NCBI GenBank assembly: GCA_031296215.1
Contig: JARLGE010000008.1
Coordinates: 1-38,885, forward strand
Source: Occallatibacter sp.
GTDB lineage: Bacteria; Acidobacteriota; Terriglobia; Terriglobales; Acidobacteriaceae
Length of the DNA: 38,885 bases
Reading direction: 5' to 3'
Of the stretch, positions 25,751-36,207 are shown one piece after another (position 1 is the stretch's first letter; each line of letters starts with the position of its first letter). A program made the translations under genes and the position numbers. Below the pieces are notes generated by a model. It saw only the letters and a program-made list of their open reading frames with translations. It made no database searches and was not told where the DNA came from.

Positions 25751-26202
25751 GGGGGAACCCTCTCGAAAATCAAGGGCTAAGAGATAAGATACTTCAGAGT
25801 AACTGCCTTAGTTCAGTGAACCTGAAAGGGGAGATATGTAACTCAACCCTAGGTTCAGGTTAGTCCTATTGATCAGGGGAGTCAAACGCCCGCTGGACAA
25901 AGCGGTTGTGTTTGCTTGGGGCTTTTGAAGAAAGCGGGCCAAATGCCCGGGCCCGAAGGCCGCATGAGTCCAGTCAACTTGAAGCCCACTGCGCCCTCCA
26001 GAGTCTTCGACTTGCGACTGTAGAGTCACGCCGGCGCTACGCGACGGCGGGGGACAGAGGGACCGCCGGGAGAGGTGGGATTCGTGCGGTCCCACCCTTC
26101 ACAAAGCAGAAGTTGTCCACAACTATTCGCTGAATGTGCATGGTCCCGCCCAAGTTGAAGGGTGGATAGAGCATAAATGACTGCTGTACGCGGGGAAAGC
26201 CT
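25751..26202. other. About 450 bp without a gene
   Basis: No frame here is convincing. I see an inverted pair AACCTGAA (about 25819-25826) with TTCAGGTT (about 25854-25861), and a loose inverted relation between CCCACCCTTCA and GAAGGGTGG further right. It probably contains the promoter for the DUF2934 gene at its left end. Confidence 0.4.
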
Positions 26203-26252
26203 CCAAACACGACAAAGGCCGCCCCAACCGGGGCGGCCTTTGTCGTGTTTGG
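26203..26252. terminator. Bidirectional-looking terminator, 23-bp perfect stem
   Basis: Positions 26203-26225 and 26230-26252 are perfect inverse complements around an AACC loop. The stem includes CGGCCTTTGTCGTGTTT on the descending arm. It lies 18 bp beyond the stop of the radical SAM gene, which it most likely terminates (minus strand). Confidence 0.85.
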
Positions 26253-26270
26253 CTGCCTGGACGGCAAGTC

Positions 26271-28412
<2,142 letters not shown>

Positions 28413-28653
28413 TGTTGCGGTCTCCTCAATATGGTCTGAAATCGCCGGCTTCGCTCGCGCGGCACTCGCCTGTTCCTCATCATGGCGTAAACTCATGATC
28501 TGAAAAGGCAACACTAGGGTAACCGGGCGGTCCGGTCAACCCAACCATGGTGCAGCGAACGGCGGAATCCGGCAGCGAATGGAAGCAAGAGCGGGGGGAA
28601 CGGTTCGCCCGAAGCAGCAATGCCGCTTCGCGCCGTCGTACGAGGTGCTCATT

Positions 28654-31221
28654 CTATTGCACCGTATGGTTGACCGTGCCCGTCGAGGTGGTTGAGCCGG
28701 AGGTGCCGGTTACGGTGATGGTGTAGGCTCCTGGCGTTGTACCGGAAATGGGAGATGGATTGCAGGTCTTTCCACCCCCACCCCCGCTGCAGGCAATTGC
28801 GCCTCCGGCAAGCGCGACAAGAAGAAGTGACACTCCGAGCATCCTCAGCCAACTCCGCCGCCGCGACGGAATGCCAAACAGCAATACGCAAGCCAGAACC
28901 GCGCCGCCTCCGCTATACCAGGGAATCCCTTGCCTCCCACGGGTCTCAGAGGTGCATTGAGTCGTGGAACTTGCCGTCGTAGTGATGGTGAGTGTGGCCG
29001 TTCCCGCCGCGCTTCCGGTGATACTCGCCGGTGTCGTCGAGCCAAAGCTCAACGTGGGCTGAACTCCGCCTGACGGCCCGGAGGTGATAACGGCGGTCAA
29101 TGCAACTTTGCCGGTGAATCTTCCCACCGGCGTCAGGGTGGTTGTGGAGGTGTTTCCAGAGGTCGCTCCTGCCGTAACGGTGACTGGCGCGCCGGTGATG
29201 GTAAAGCCCGGCGTTATGGTATAAGTCGCGCTGGCAACCGCGCTGGTGCTGAAGCCGGAGGCTACGGCGATGGCCTGGATGGTTTCAGTGGAGGCGACGG
29301 CGATGGCGCCGGTGTATGGGGTCGAGGCGGTTGTCGGGGTGGTTACGCCGTCCGTGGTGTAGTAAATGGTAGCGTTGGGCGTCGTGTCGCCGATGGTCAC
29401 CGATTGCGCCGTCGCGTAGGTTCCTGGCGCGGGGCCGAAGGTTGGCGTGGCGGCTGGCGTTTCGATAGAGTAAGCGGCCGTCGCCATTGCGCTGTTTGGG
29501 TATCCGCTCGTGATCGCGATGGCCTTGAGAGTTTCCGTCACGGATACTGAGACAGGGCCGGCGTACAGTGTCGAGCCCGAATCCGGCGTGCTTCCATTGG
29601 TCGTGTAGTAGATCGACACATTGGACATCCCATTCGAGATGGTTACGGCCTGCGCCGATGTATAGGCCCCCGCTGGAGGGTCAAAGGCCGGAGTGATCCC
29701 AGGCGGCAACGAGTTGGCTGATGGCTGGTACTCCCATAAGTCGTTATAGGGAATCAGCATCCAAGGGTTCCCGCCGCCAAACAACCAGAAATTCCCGGCA
29801 CTGTCGGTCGAGCCGCCCGCGAAGGCCCGGCCCCCGGGGGTGTTGCCGGCTGCGGCAATTCCCAAAGCGCCGTAATTGGAAGGTTGCCCACAGTAGCCGT
29901 TCGGACAAACACTGCCCGGCGTGGTGCTGCCGCCCATCCACGTCCAGTTCAGACTGTTTGGATTGAACACCCAAAGGTCATTCAAAAATGCGATCCCGGT
30001 CGAGATCTGAACTTCTCCTCCAAAGAGCCAGAAGTTGCCAGCGGCGTCGGTCCAGGTGTTTTGGTTGGTCCGGCTCCCTGGGGTGTTCGCCGAGGCAGGC
30101 ACCCCCAATGTCCCATAGACTCCGGGCAAGATGTTGAACCCGTTCGAGGCGTCGATGCTGCCGTTCGTACCAGCCATCCAGGTCCAATTGCCGCTGTAGA
30201 AGTCGTATTTCCAAACGTCATTGAAGTACACCGAGGAGGCCATTAGAGGACCGGTAAAGATATTATTTTCTCCTCCGAATATCCACAAATTCCCGCTGCT
30301 ATCTGTCCAACCTACGGCTTTTGTCCGCCCGCCCGGATTATTTCCCGAGGCTGGCACACCCAGAGCCCCGTACTGAGGCTGTGACGATTCGGAACCAACA
30401 CAGAACCCCCCAACCCAATTGACGCAGGTGATTTGCGATGATCCTCCCATGAGCGTCCAGGAATTGGTCGAGGTGCTGTACTCCCAAATGTCGTTGAAAT
30501 TTCCAGGCGTACCGGATGAGTCGGCGCCATTTCCGCCAAACAACCACAGATTTCCCTGGCTATTGGTCCATCTCACTTCGCTATCCCGCGCGCCAGGGTT
30601 GCTGCCGATAGCAGGCTCATAGCAAAATGTACTGTAACCGGGATTCACTTCACACACCAAGGAGTTCCCGCCTGCCATCCAAGTCCACTGTTTGGTGGAC
30701 GGCTTATATTCCCACAGATCGTTTAAAATGCCTGCTTTATTGTTGGAATCAAGACCATCCCCTCCGAAGAGCCAGAAATTGCCATTCGAATCGATCCATG
30801 CGGCAGCCGAGCTGCGCGGACTGGGGATGTTGGTGGCGGCAGGGGACCCCAGGACGCCCCAGTTCCCGGGCGCAGTTCCGGTATTGCTTCCATTCACCCA
30901 GGCCCACTGATTGGTGGACGGATTGAATTCCCAGAGATCGTTGAGCAAAACATCGCTCGATCCCGAGCCGCCAAAGAGCCAGAGATTTCCCTGGCTGTCG
31001 GTTGCGGTCGCAGGCATGATTCGGCTCGACGGAATATTCCCGGCCGCGGGAGTCCCCAGCGAGCCGTACACTCCTGGCTGATTGGCCGTATCGCTGCCGC
31101 CCATCCAGGTCCATTCGTTGGGGGCGGTGGTCTGCGCTCCGGCAGAAAGGGACATTCCGGCAATCGCAAACAGGCACACACACCAAGAACATGACAGCAA
31201 ACGACACTGACTGATCCGCAT
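28654..31221 (-). CDS. Secreted Kelch-repeat protein with chitobiase-type beta-sandwich repeats
   Basis: The start was chosen at 31221 (MRISQCRLLSCSWCVCLFAI) because GGAAGGA lies 9 bp upstream and a signal peptide follows; the open frame continues 120 codons upstream without domain content. The 855-residue protein has about seven Kelch-type blades (residues 35-495), each with NLWLFGG, a NDLWEF/NDIWEY strand and W.W..G. Two chitobiase/hexosaminidase C-terminal-like sandwiches follow at about 500-660 (ITPAFDPPAGAYTSAQAVTI, STPDSGSTLYAGP). The tail contains an Ig-like segment, two hydrophobic helices near 780-815, a Cys-Ser-Gly-rich spot, and an ending PGAYTITVTGTSGSTTS. A large surface or secreted adhesin/lectin-like propeller is likely; the ligand is unknown. 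Confidence 0.85.
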   Translation of the reverse strand: MRISQCRLLSCSWCVCLFAIAGMSLSAGAQTTAPNEWTWMGGSDTANQPGVYGSLGTPAAGNIPSSRIMPATATDSQGNLWLFGGSGSSDVLLNDLWEFNPSTNQWAWVNGSNTGTAPGNWGVLGSPAATNIPSPRSSAAAWIDSNGNFWLFGGDGLDSNNKAGILNDLWEYKPSTKQWTWMAGGNSLVCEVNPGYSTFCYEPAIGSNPGARDSEVRWTNSQGNLWLFGGNGADSSGTPGNFNDIWEYSTSTNSWTLMGGSSQITCVNWVGGFCVGSESSQPQYGALGVPASGNNPGGRTKAVGWTDSSGNLWIFGGENNIFTGPLMASSVYFNDVWKYDFYSGNWTWMAGTNGSIDASNGFNILPGVYGTLGVPASANTPGSRTNQNTWTDAAGNFWLFGGEVQISTGIAFLNDLWVFNPNSLNWTWMGGSTTPGSVCPNGYCGQPSNYGALGIAAAGNTPGGRAFAGGSTDSAGNFWLFGGGNPWMLIPYNDLWEYQPSANSLPPGITPAFDPPAGAYTSAQAVTISNGMSNVSIYYTTNGSTPDSGSTLYAGPVSVSVTETLKAIAITSGYPNSAMATAAYSIETPAATPTFGPAPGTYATAQSVTIGDTTPNATIYYTTDGVTTPTTASTPYTGAIAVASTETIQAIAVASGFSTSAVASATYTITPGFTITGAPVTVTAGATSGNTSTTTLTPVGRFTGKVALTAVITSGPSGGVQPTLSFGSTTPASITGSAAGTATLTITTTASSTTQCTSETRGRQGIPWYSGGGAVLACVLLFGIPSRRRSWLRMLGVSLLLVALAGGAIACSGGGGGKTCNPSPISGTTPGAYTITVTGTSGSTTSTGTVNHTVQ

Positions 31222-31388
31222 TGGAGTATCCTTCCGGCGCTGCTTCGCTGGAATTGTACAGCCTGTTGGCGCGCGTTCGATGTGACGTCGAGCCTGCCGA
31301 GGCCGCAGAGCCGAAAGGCAATTGCGCCGATGAAAAACTCGCCGATGGATGTCGCGGAGCCGAACCCGCCACACAACAGGCATATTGA

Positions 31389-31417
31389 CCATTGCGGCAC
31401 ATCCACCCATTGCGGCA
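31389..31417 (+). repeat. Direct repeat CCATTGCGGCA x 2
   Basis: Two identical 11-bp copies at 31389-31399 and 31407-31417, 18 bp start to start, in the gap between the Kelch gene and the small gene at 31489. The spacing is near two helical turns, so a regulator site is possible; chance duplication is equally possible. Confidence 0.3.
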
Positions 31418-31488
31418 TTGACGGCGTATGCCGCTCGATCCATGCTGGAGATGGGACAAGCCGAACACCTTTCGGGAGATGACTGAAC

Positions 31489-31788
31489 ATGAGCACTTAT
31501 CCTCCACCAGGCCCCGGGCCGGGCAGCATCGGGCAGCGCATAGATGAGGCCATTGAGCTGATCGAAATGGAACTGCGCCATGCCGCGGCCTACGTGAACG
31601 ACGCGGTGATTCCGCAGGTGCGGTCCGAGTCGATCACAGCGCTGCGCAACGTGGCCAACGCGCTGGGCAACTTTGCCGAGAAGCTAGATCAACAGCAGGC
31701 CCGGCAGCAGGCCGCGCAGCAGGCACGGCAGCAACCTCCGCCGCCGAACCCTGCTCGGCCCCAAGCAAAGGACCCTGGAGGGCAATGA
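31489..31788 (+). CDS. Small hypothetical protein upstream of rlpA
   Basis: The 99-residue protein has a Pro/Gly-rich start and a single long amphipathic helix region at about residues 16-75 (IDEAIELIEMELRHAAAYVN, then VRSESITALRNVANALGNFAEKLDQQQ), ending in a Gln/Pro-rich tail. Its stop overlaps the rlpA start (ATGA), so it is translationally coupled to it and probably acts in the same process at the envelope. GGGAG lies about 12 bp before the ATG. Family not recognised. Confidence 0.7.
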   Translation: MSTYPPPGPGPGSIGQRIDEAIELIEMELRHAAAYVNDAVIPQVRSESITALRNVANALGNFAEKLDQQQARQQAAQQARQQPPPPNPARPQAKDPGGQ

Positions 31789-32615
31789 GCGAACCTGTTC
31801 AGACGGGCAATGCTCCACGCCCGGCCAAGCGGACATGGCTGCCGCTGCTGGCGGCGCTGCTTTCCCTCACGCTCGTCTTTGCCGCCGGCTGCAATCACCA
31901 CAAGAGTCAGGTGCAGGTGACCGCGCAGCAAACCGCGCCGCCTCCGCTCCCGCCAATCAAGCAGCAGACTCAACCAAGTGAGCAGGCGCCGCCTGCGCGG
32001 ATTCCCATTACGCCGGTGCCCGCGGGCGGCATCAGCGCGGACGACCTGAGCTTCGTGAAGACGCACCGACCGATCCTGAGCGAAACCGGCCTGGCCACCT
32101 GGTACACGGCGCCTTACAAGGGGCGCAAGGCGGCCAACGGCCAGGTGTTCAGCGACCGCGACCTGACCGCGGCGCACCGCACGCTGCCCATGGGTTCGCT
32201 GATTACGGTGACGAATCTGAAGACCGGGCAGTCGGCAGCCATGCGCATCTCCGACCGCGGCCCGTTTGTGGACGGCAGGATTGTGGACCTGACGATTGCC
32301 TCGGCCCAGGCCACGGGCATCTATCGCTTGGGCACGGCAGAAGTGCGCCTCGATGTCTACCGGACGCCAAAGCCGATTGAGCAGGGCGGCCGCTGGTGCG
32401 TGCAGATCGGGGCGTTCAAGTCCGAGCGCAAGGCGGAGAAGCTGAAGAGCGAGCTGCTGCGCATGTATCCCGGCTCGAACGTGATCGAGTTCCCCGGCGA
32501 GGACAGCTTTTGGGTGCGCATTCGGCCGCAGGGTGATAATCGCGAGCAGGCGGAATCCATCGCGCGGCGCCTGCGTCCCAGCGAGGCCGAGGCGTTTCTT
32601 ACGCGCCTGGACTAG
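31785..32615 (+). CDS. rlpA: RlpA-like septal-ring lipoprotein (DPBB plus SPOR)
   Basis: This 276-residue lipoprotein has an N-terminal helix with lipobox FAAGC (Cys36) and a Pro/Gln-rich linker. A double-psi beta-barrel follows (about 100-192: TGLATWYTAPYKGRKAANGQ, TAAHRTLPMG, RISDRGPF), then a SPOR peptidoglycan-binding domain (about 203-275: WCVQIGAFKSERKAEKL). RlpA proteins cleave glycan strands lacking stem peptides at the division septum. The position corresponding to the catalytic Glu of active RlpA is Gln120 here, while His131 and Asp157 are kept. It may thus be impaired as a lytic enzyme or act as a binding protein (inference). It overlaps the upstream small gene by 4 bp. Confidence 0.9.
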   Translation: MSEPVQTGNAPRPAKRTWLPLLAALLSLTLVFAAGCNHHKSQVQVTAQQTAPPPLPPIKQQTQPSEQAPPARIPITPVPAGGISADDLSFVKTHRPILSETGLATWYTAPYKGRKAANGQVFSDRDLTAAHRTLPMGSLITVTNLKTGQSAAMRISDRGPFVDGRIVDLTIASAQATGIYRLGTAEVRLDVYRTPKPIEQGGRWCVQIGAFKSERKAEKLKSELLRMYPGSNVIEFPGEDSFWVRIRPQGDNREQAESIARRLRPSEAEAFLTRLD

Positions 32616-32679
32616 GTTCTGCCGGGATGGTGCGGATTCGGAACGGCGCGCCACCTGGAGGCTTCCGCTTAGAGAGAAC

Positions 32680-33072
32680 TCACGCGGAGGCCGAATCAGC
32701 CCTGCGCCCGGCAGCCAGCAGGCCTATCCAGCAACTGACCGGCCAGGTCAGCAGCCAGGACAACCAGTACCAGTGCGGCCAACCTTTGCTCCAGTTCGGA
32801 ATGGTCGCGCCGATGCCCATCACTTCCCCGATGATGAAGAACCAGAGGACATGCAGGCCGGCGCGGCGCGGAGCAAAGCGGGCGCAAAGCCAGGCACAAA
32901 GGATCGAGACGATTACAAAGAATGCCGTGCTGGCCATGAGAGCGTGGTTTGACGGAACCTGGCCCGGGGCAAAATCGCCTGGGAACAGGTGCGAGAGCAA
33001 CGGGTCGGTTGCCAGAACAAGAACAATCGAGAGCAGGTAGCTTCCGGCGACGACGGCGATGGATTTGAGCAT
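32680..33072 (-). CDS. Hypothetical membrane protein, four helices
   Basis: The 130-residue protein has hydrophobic segments at about residues 3-22 (KSIAVVAGSYLLSIVLVLAT), 43-65, 74-92 (HVLWFFIIGEVMGIGATIP) and 101-122 (YWLSWLLTWPVSCWIGLLAAG). GGAGG lies 7-8 bp before the ATG. It is probably an inner-membrane protein of unknown function. It is convergent with rlpA and lies downstream of the NCS1 transporter gene after about 150 bp. Confidence 0.75.
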   Translation of the reverse strand: MLKSIAVVAGSYLLSIVLVLATDPLLSHLFPGDFAPGQVPSNHALMASTAFFVIVSILCAWLCARFAPRRAGLHVLWFFIIGEVMGIGATIPNWSKGWPHWYWLSWLLTWPVSCWIGLLAAGRRADSASA

Positions 33073-33223
33073 CGGTTACACCTCCAAGCAGGGAATGAAA
33101 CCGGGAATTCAATTGCGGCCTTCGGGCTCGGTTCCAGCTTACACGGTGCGCACGGCAAATGAGCGCGGCCGGTTACAACACGACCCTCCAAAGCGGAGTT
33201 GGCAGACGACTGCCGGTTCGCGG

Positions 33224-34630
33224 CTAGGGCGCGTTTACAGCGGAGTCCAAGGGCGGGAACATCTTCATCAGCGCCACGTAGAGAATGCCCGACGTGAAGA
33301 AGCCGACGAACCAGGCGTAGTCGTAGAGGAAGCGGAGCGGCGCGAAGGCCAACCCGGCCAGCGCCAGCGCCACGCCCAGAACCAGCGCCGCAACTGCGCG
33401 CGGATTGATGCCCTTGCTGTAGTGATACGCGCCCTCGCGATGATAAAGCGAGTTCACATCGAGCGCGGTCTTGCGCAGGAAGAAGTAGTCGGCGATCATG
33501 ATGCCGGCGACGGGGCCGAGCAGGCCGGAGTAGCCGACCAGCCAGCCGAATATGTAGGCGTCGGGCGTGGCCAGCAGCTTCCACGGGCACATGGCAAGGC
33601 CGAGAAAGCCGGTGATGAGGCCGCCGGTGCGGAAGCTGATGAGGCGCGGATAGAGATTGGAAAAATCGTTCGAGGGCGAGACCACGTTGGCGCCGATGTT
33701 CACATTGAGCGTGGCGATCAGAATCGCGATGAGCGCGACGAAGGCTACGACCGGCTGATGGAATGCGCCGATGAGCAGAATCGGATTCCAGATGGGATGG
33801 CCGAAGAGCACGGCCGACGCGGACGTAACGCTGATGCCGACGAAGGTGTAGAGGGTCATGGCGACCGGCAATCCGAAGGCCTGTCCCCAGGCCTGCGCGG
33901 TTTGCGATCTCGAATAGCGCGTGAAGTCGGGGATGTTCAGCGCGAGCGTGGCCCAGTAGCCCACCATGGCGGTGAGCGAAGGAAAGAAGACGGCGAGGAA
34001 CGCGCCTGTGGAATGGAACTGGCTGGGTGTCGAAAGCATGGACCCAAAGCTGCCCGCCTTGATGCGCACCCAGATGAGCAGGGCCGCGGCCATCACAAAC
34101 ATGAAGGGCGCGCCGAAGGCTTGCAGATGGCGGATGGATTCGACGCCGCGCCAGACCACGACCATGTTGAGCAGCCAGAAGGCGAGGAAGCAGGCCCAAA
34201 GTGCGCCATTGCTTTCGGCAACCGAGGGCCAAATGACGGCGAGCATGGAATGGATGGCGGTGCCGCCGATCCAGGATTGAATGCCGAACCAGCCGCAAGC
34301 TACCACAGCGCGGAGAATGGCGGGTAGATTGGCGCCGCGCACGCCGAACGGGGCGCGAATGAAGACGGGAAACGGGATGCCATATTTTGCTCCGGCGTGG
34401 GCGTTCAGCAGCATGGGAACGAGCACGACAATGTTGCCCAGCAGCACCGTGCCCACGGCCTGTCTCCAATCCATGCCCTTGGCGATGAGCGAAGAAGCAA
34501 GCTGATAGGTGGTGATCTCCATCGACATGGAGAACCACAGTGCAATGTAGCTGTAAGTGCCCCAGGTGCGCTGGGCAGGCGTGGTGGGAGCCAGGTCGCG
34601 ATTCGAGAGTGACGGGTCGTTGCTGCTCAT
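33224..34630 (-). CDS. NCS1 family nucleobase/allantoin/hydantoin-type permease
   Basis: This 468-residue transporter starts at MSSNDPSLSNRD, with GAGGAGG just upstream. It has about 12 membrane helices in the LeuT-fold arrangement of NCS1 symporters. The segments LNAHAGAKYGIPFPVFIRAP and ACGWFGIQSWIGG are strongly like allantoin (PucI-type) and hydantoin permeases. NIPDFTRYSRSQTAQAWGQ is the conserved loop after helix 6. It would import a purine-breakdown product or similar heterocycle with Na+ or H+. No matching catabolic enzymes are nearby, so the substrate stays open. Divergent from the phosphofructokinase gene. Confidence 0.9.
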   Translation of the reverse strand: MSSNDPSLSNRDLAPTTPAQRTWGTYSYIALWFSMSMEITTYQLASSLIAKGMDWRQAVGTVLLGNIVVLVPMLLNAHAGAKYGIPFPVFIRAPFGVRGANLPAILRAVVACGWFGIQSWIGGTAIHSMLAVIWPSVAESNGALWACFLAFWLLNMVVVWRGVESIRHLQAFGAPFMFVMAAALLIWVRIKAGSFGSMLSTPSQFHSTGAFLAVFFPSLTAMVGYWATLALNIPDFTRYSRSQTAQAWGQAFGLPVAMTLYTFVGISVTSASAVLFGHPIWNPILLIGAFHQPVVAFVALIAILIATLNVNIGANVVSPSNDFSNLYPRLISFRTGGLITGFLGLAMCPWKLLATPDAYIFGWLVGYSGLLGPVAGIMIADYFFLRKTALDVNSLYHREGAYHYSKGINPRAVAALVLGVALALAGLAFAPLRFLYDYAWFVGFFTSGILYVALMKMFPPLDSAVNAP

Positions 34631-34954
34631 GGCTCCTCCTCTGCGCTGAATCGGAACTTCATCGCTGCGGGCAACCAATGCGGCCTTTCCGCCGCTGGCC
34701 CGGACTTCAACGTGCTATCGACATTATTGAGTGAACATACAGGATGGAGCGAAATCCGAGAAGGCGCGCTCCCCCACTCTGGAGCCATCCCACAATGCAT
34801 TCGCAGGTTGCGGCGGTGCAAAGTGGAACGGAAGCAGGCGATCGGCGGCCAGCACGCCCAGGCCCCGGCCTTGCGAAACAGCGGAAGGGGAGAATATTCT
34901 GGGATTTGCGGCAATGAACCAGGCGATTGCCGCAAAGAAAAGGGGTACATTTTC
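34631..34954. other. Divergent intergenic region between NCS1 and pfkA genes
   Basis: About 320 bp with no convincing gene; small frames on both strands lack domain content. It should hold both divergent promoters. The hexamer TACATT (34946-34951) lies only 3 bp from the phosphofructokinase ATG, too close to be its -10. No clear operator is seen. Confidence 0.4.
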
Positions 34955-36139
34955 ATGGCAGCCAGGCGCATTGGTATTTTAACGGGCGGCGGGGACGTTC
35001 CGGGGCTCAATTCAGTCATCAAGTCGGTGGTCTACCGGGGAGCCGAAATCGGATGCGAAGTGATCGGCATCCGCCGCGGCTGGGAGGGATTGACTCACGT
35101 CGATCTGAAGGACCCGGCCAGCAAAGGGCGTTATATTCAGCCGCTGAACCGCGAGAACACGCGCACCATCGATCGTACCGGCGGCACCTATCTGCATAGC
35201 TCGCGCACCAATCCCACCAAGATGAAGAAGCTGCCTCCGGTGCTGGCCGGGCAGACTTTTCACAGCAGGCAATCCACCAAGAACGGCGAAACCTCGACGG
35301 TCTACGACGTGACACCGGCGGTACTGAAGAATATCGAGGCTTTGGGGCTCGATTACATTATCGCCATCGGCGGCGACGACACGCTGAGCTATGCGGCCGA
35401 GCTCGACCGGCACGGCGCCAAAGTGATCGCGGTGCCGAAGACCATGGACAACGATGTACGCAACACCGAGTACTGCATCGGGTTTTCGACCGCCATCACG
35501 CGGGCCATGGACGCCATCGAGCGGCAGCGGACCACGGTGGGCTCGCACGAGCGCATCGGCATCTTCCGCGTCTTCGGCCGCGACGCCGGCTACACCGCGC
35601 TCTACACCGCCTATGTGACTTCGCTGCGCTGCTGCATCCCGGAGTACAAGGTGAACCTCGAGCACCTGATTGAGATCCTTGTTTCCGACAAGCGCAACAA
35701 CCCGAGCAACTACTCGCTGGTCATTCTCTCCGAGGGCGCCGAGTGGGAAGGCTACGCGGTGAAGGAGTACGGCCCTGCCGATGCCTTCGGGCACCGCAAG
35801 AAGATGAGCGTGGCCGAGGACCTGAGCAGCGAGATCAACAAGTCCACCGGCGAAGAGACCGTAGTCAGCGACTTGACCTACGATCTGCGCTCCGGCAGTC
35901 CCGATTTTGTCGACCGCATGGTGGCCATTACCTTTGCGGGCATGGCGATGGACGCGGTGGAAGAGGGCAAGAGCGGGCAGATGACGGCCATCAACAGCGG
36001 CTGCTACGCCATGGTGCAGATCCCGGATCCGAAACTCGGGCCGCGCCACGTGGAGATTGAAACCATGTACAACACCGACCGCTACCGGCCGACCTATAAC
36101 CTGAAGCTGGGGCTGCCCATCTTCCTGACGCACTTCTAG
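34955..36139 (+). CDS. pfkA: 6-phosphofructokinase, PfkA family with pyrophosphate-type residues
   Basis: This 394-residue enzyme phosphorylates fructose-6-phosphate. The start is MAARRIGILTGGGDVPGLN, with AGGGG about 10 bp upstream. Family motifs: GGGDVPGLN (11-19), GGDDT (139-143), PKTMDND (161-167), RVFGRDAGYTAL, and ILSEGAEW. In ATP-dependent enzymes the residues after GGD and before T.DND are Gly. Here they are Asp142 and Lys162, the pair that marks pyrophosphate-dependent enzymes (E. coli positions 104 and 124). Use of pyrophosphate, giving a reversible reaction, is therefore predicted. A 394-residue length also fits PPi or mixed-group enzymes better than the 320-residue ATP-type. Inferred, not proven. 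Confidence 0.93.
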   Translation: MAARRIGILTGGGDVPGLNSVIKSVVYRGAEIGCEVIGIRRGWEGLTHVDLKDPASKGRYIQPLNRENTRTIDRTGGTYLHSSRTNPTKMKKLPPVLAGQTFHSRQSTKNGETSTVYDVTPAVLKNIEALGLDYIIAIGGDDTLSYAAELDRHGAKVIAVPKTMDNDVRNTEYCIGFSTAITRAMDAIERQRTTVGSHERIGIFRVFGRDAGYTALYTAYVTSLRCCIPEYKVNLEHLIEILVSDKRNNPSNYSLVILSEGAEWEGYAVKEYGPADAFGHRKKMSVAEDLSSEINKSTGEETVVSDLTYDLRSGSPDFVDRMVAITFAGMAMDAVEEGKSGQMTAINSGCYAMVQIPDPKLGPRHVEIETMYNTDRYRPTYNLKLGLPIFLTHF

Positions 36140-36152
36140 AGTACGAACGAGC

Positions 36153-36186
36153 GGCGCCGGACCGGGGCCTGATGGGTTCCGGCGCC
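36153..36186. terminator. Hairpin in the pfkA/methyltransferase convergent gap
   Basis: GGCGCCGGA and TCCGGCGCC form a 9-bp perfect stem around a 16-base loop, 14 bp after the pfkA stop. It is followed by C and A runs rather than T, so its strength as a terminator is doubtful. Confidence 0.45.
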
Positions 36187-36207
36187 TCCCCCCAAAAAAC
36201 AGAGAAC

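Noticed and set aside
25810..25870. AACCTGAA / TTCAGGTT inverted pair considered as another heptad locus.
   Set aside because: The 7-bp register is not maintained over more than two units on either side.
33059..34327. A 422-codon plus-strand frame opposite the NCS1 transporter.
   Set aside because: Arg/Glu/Gly-rich antisense product with no domain; the transporter helices on the other strand are clear.
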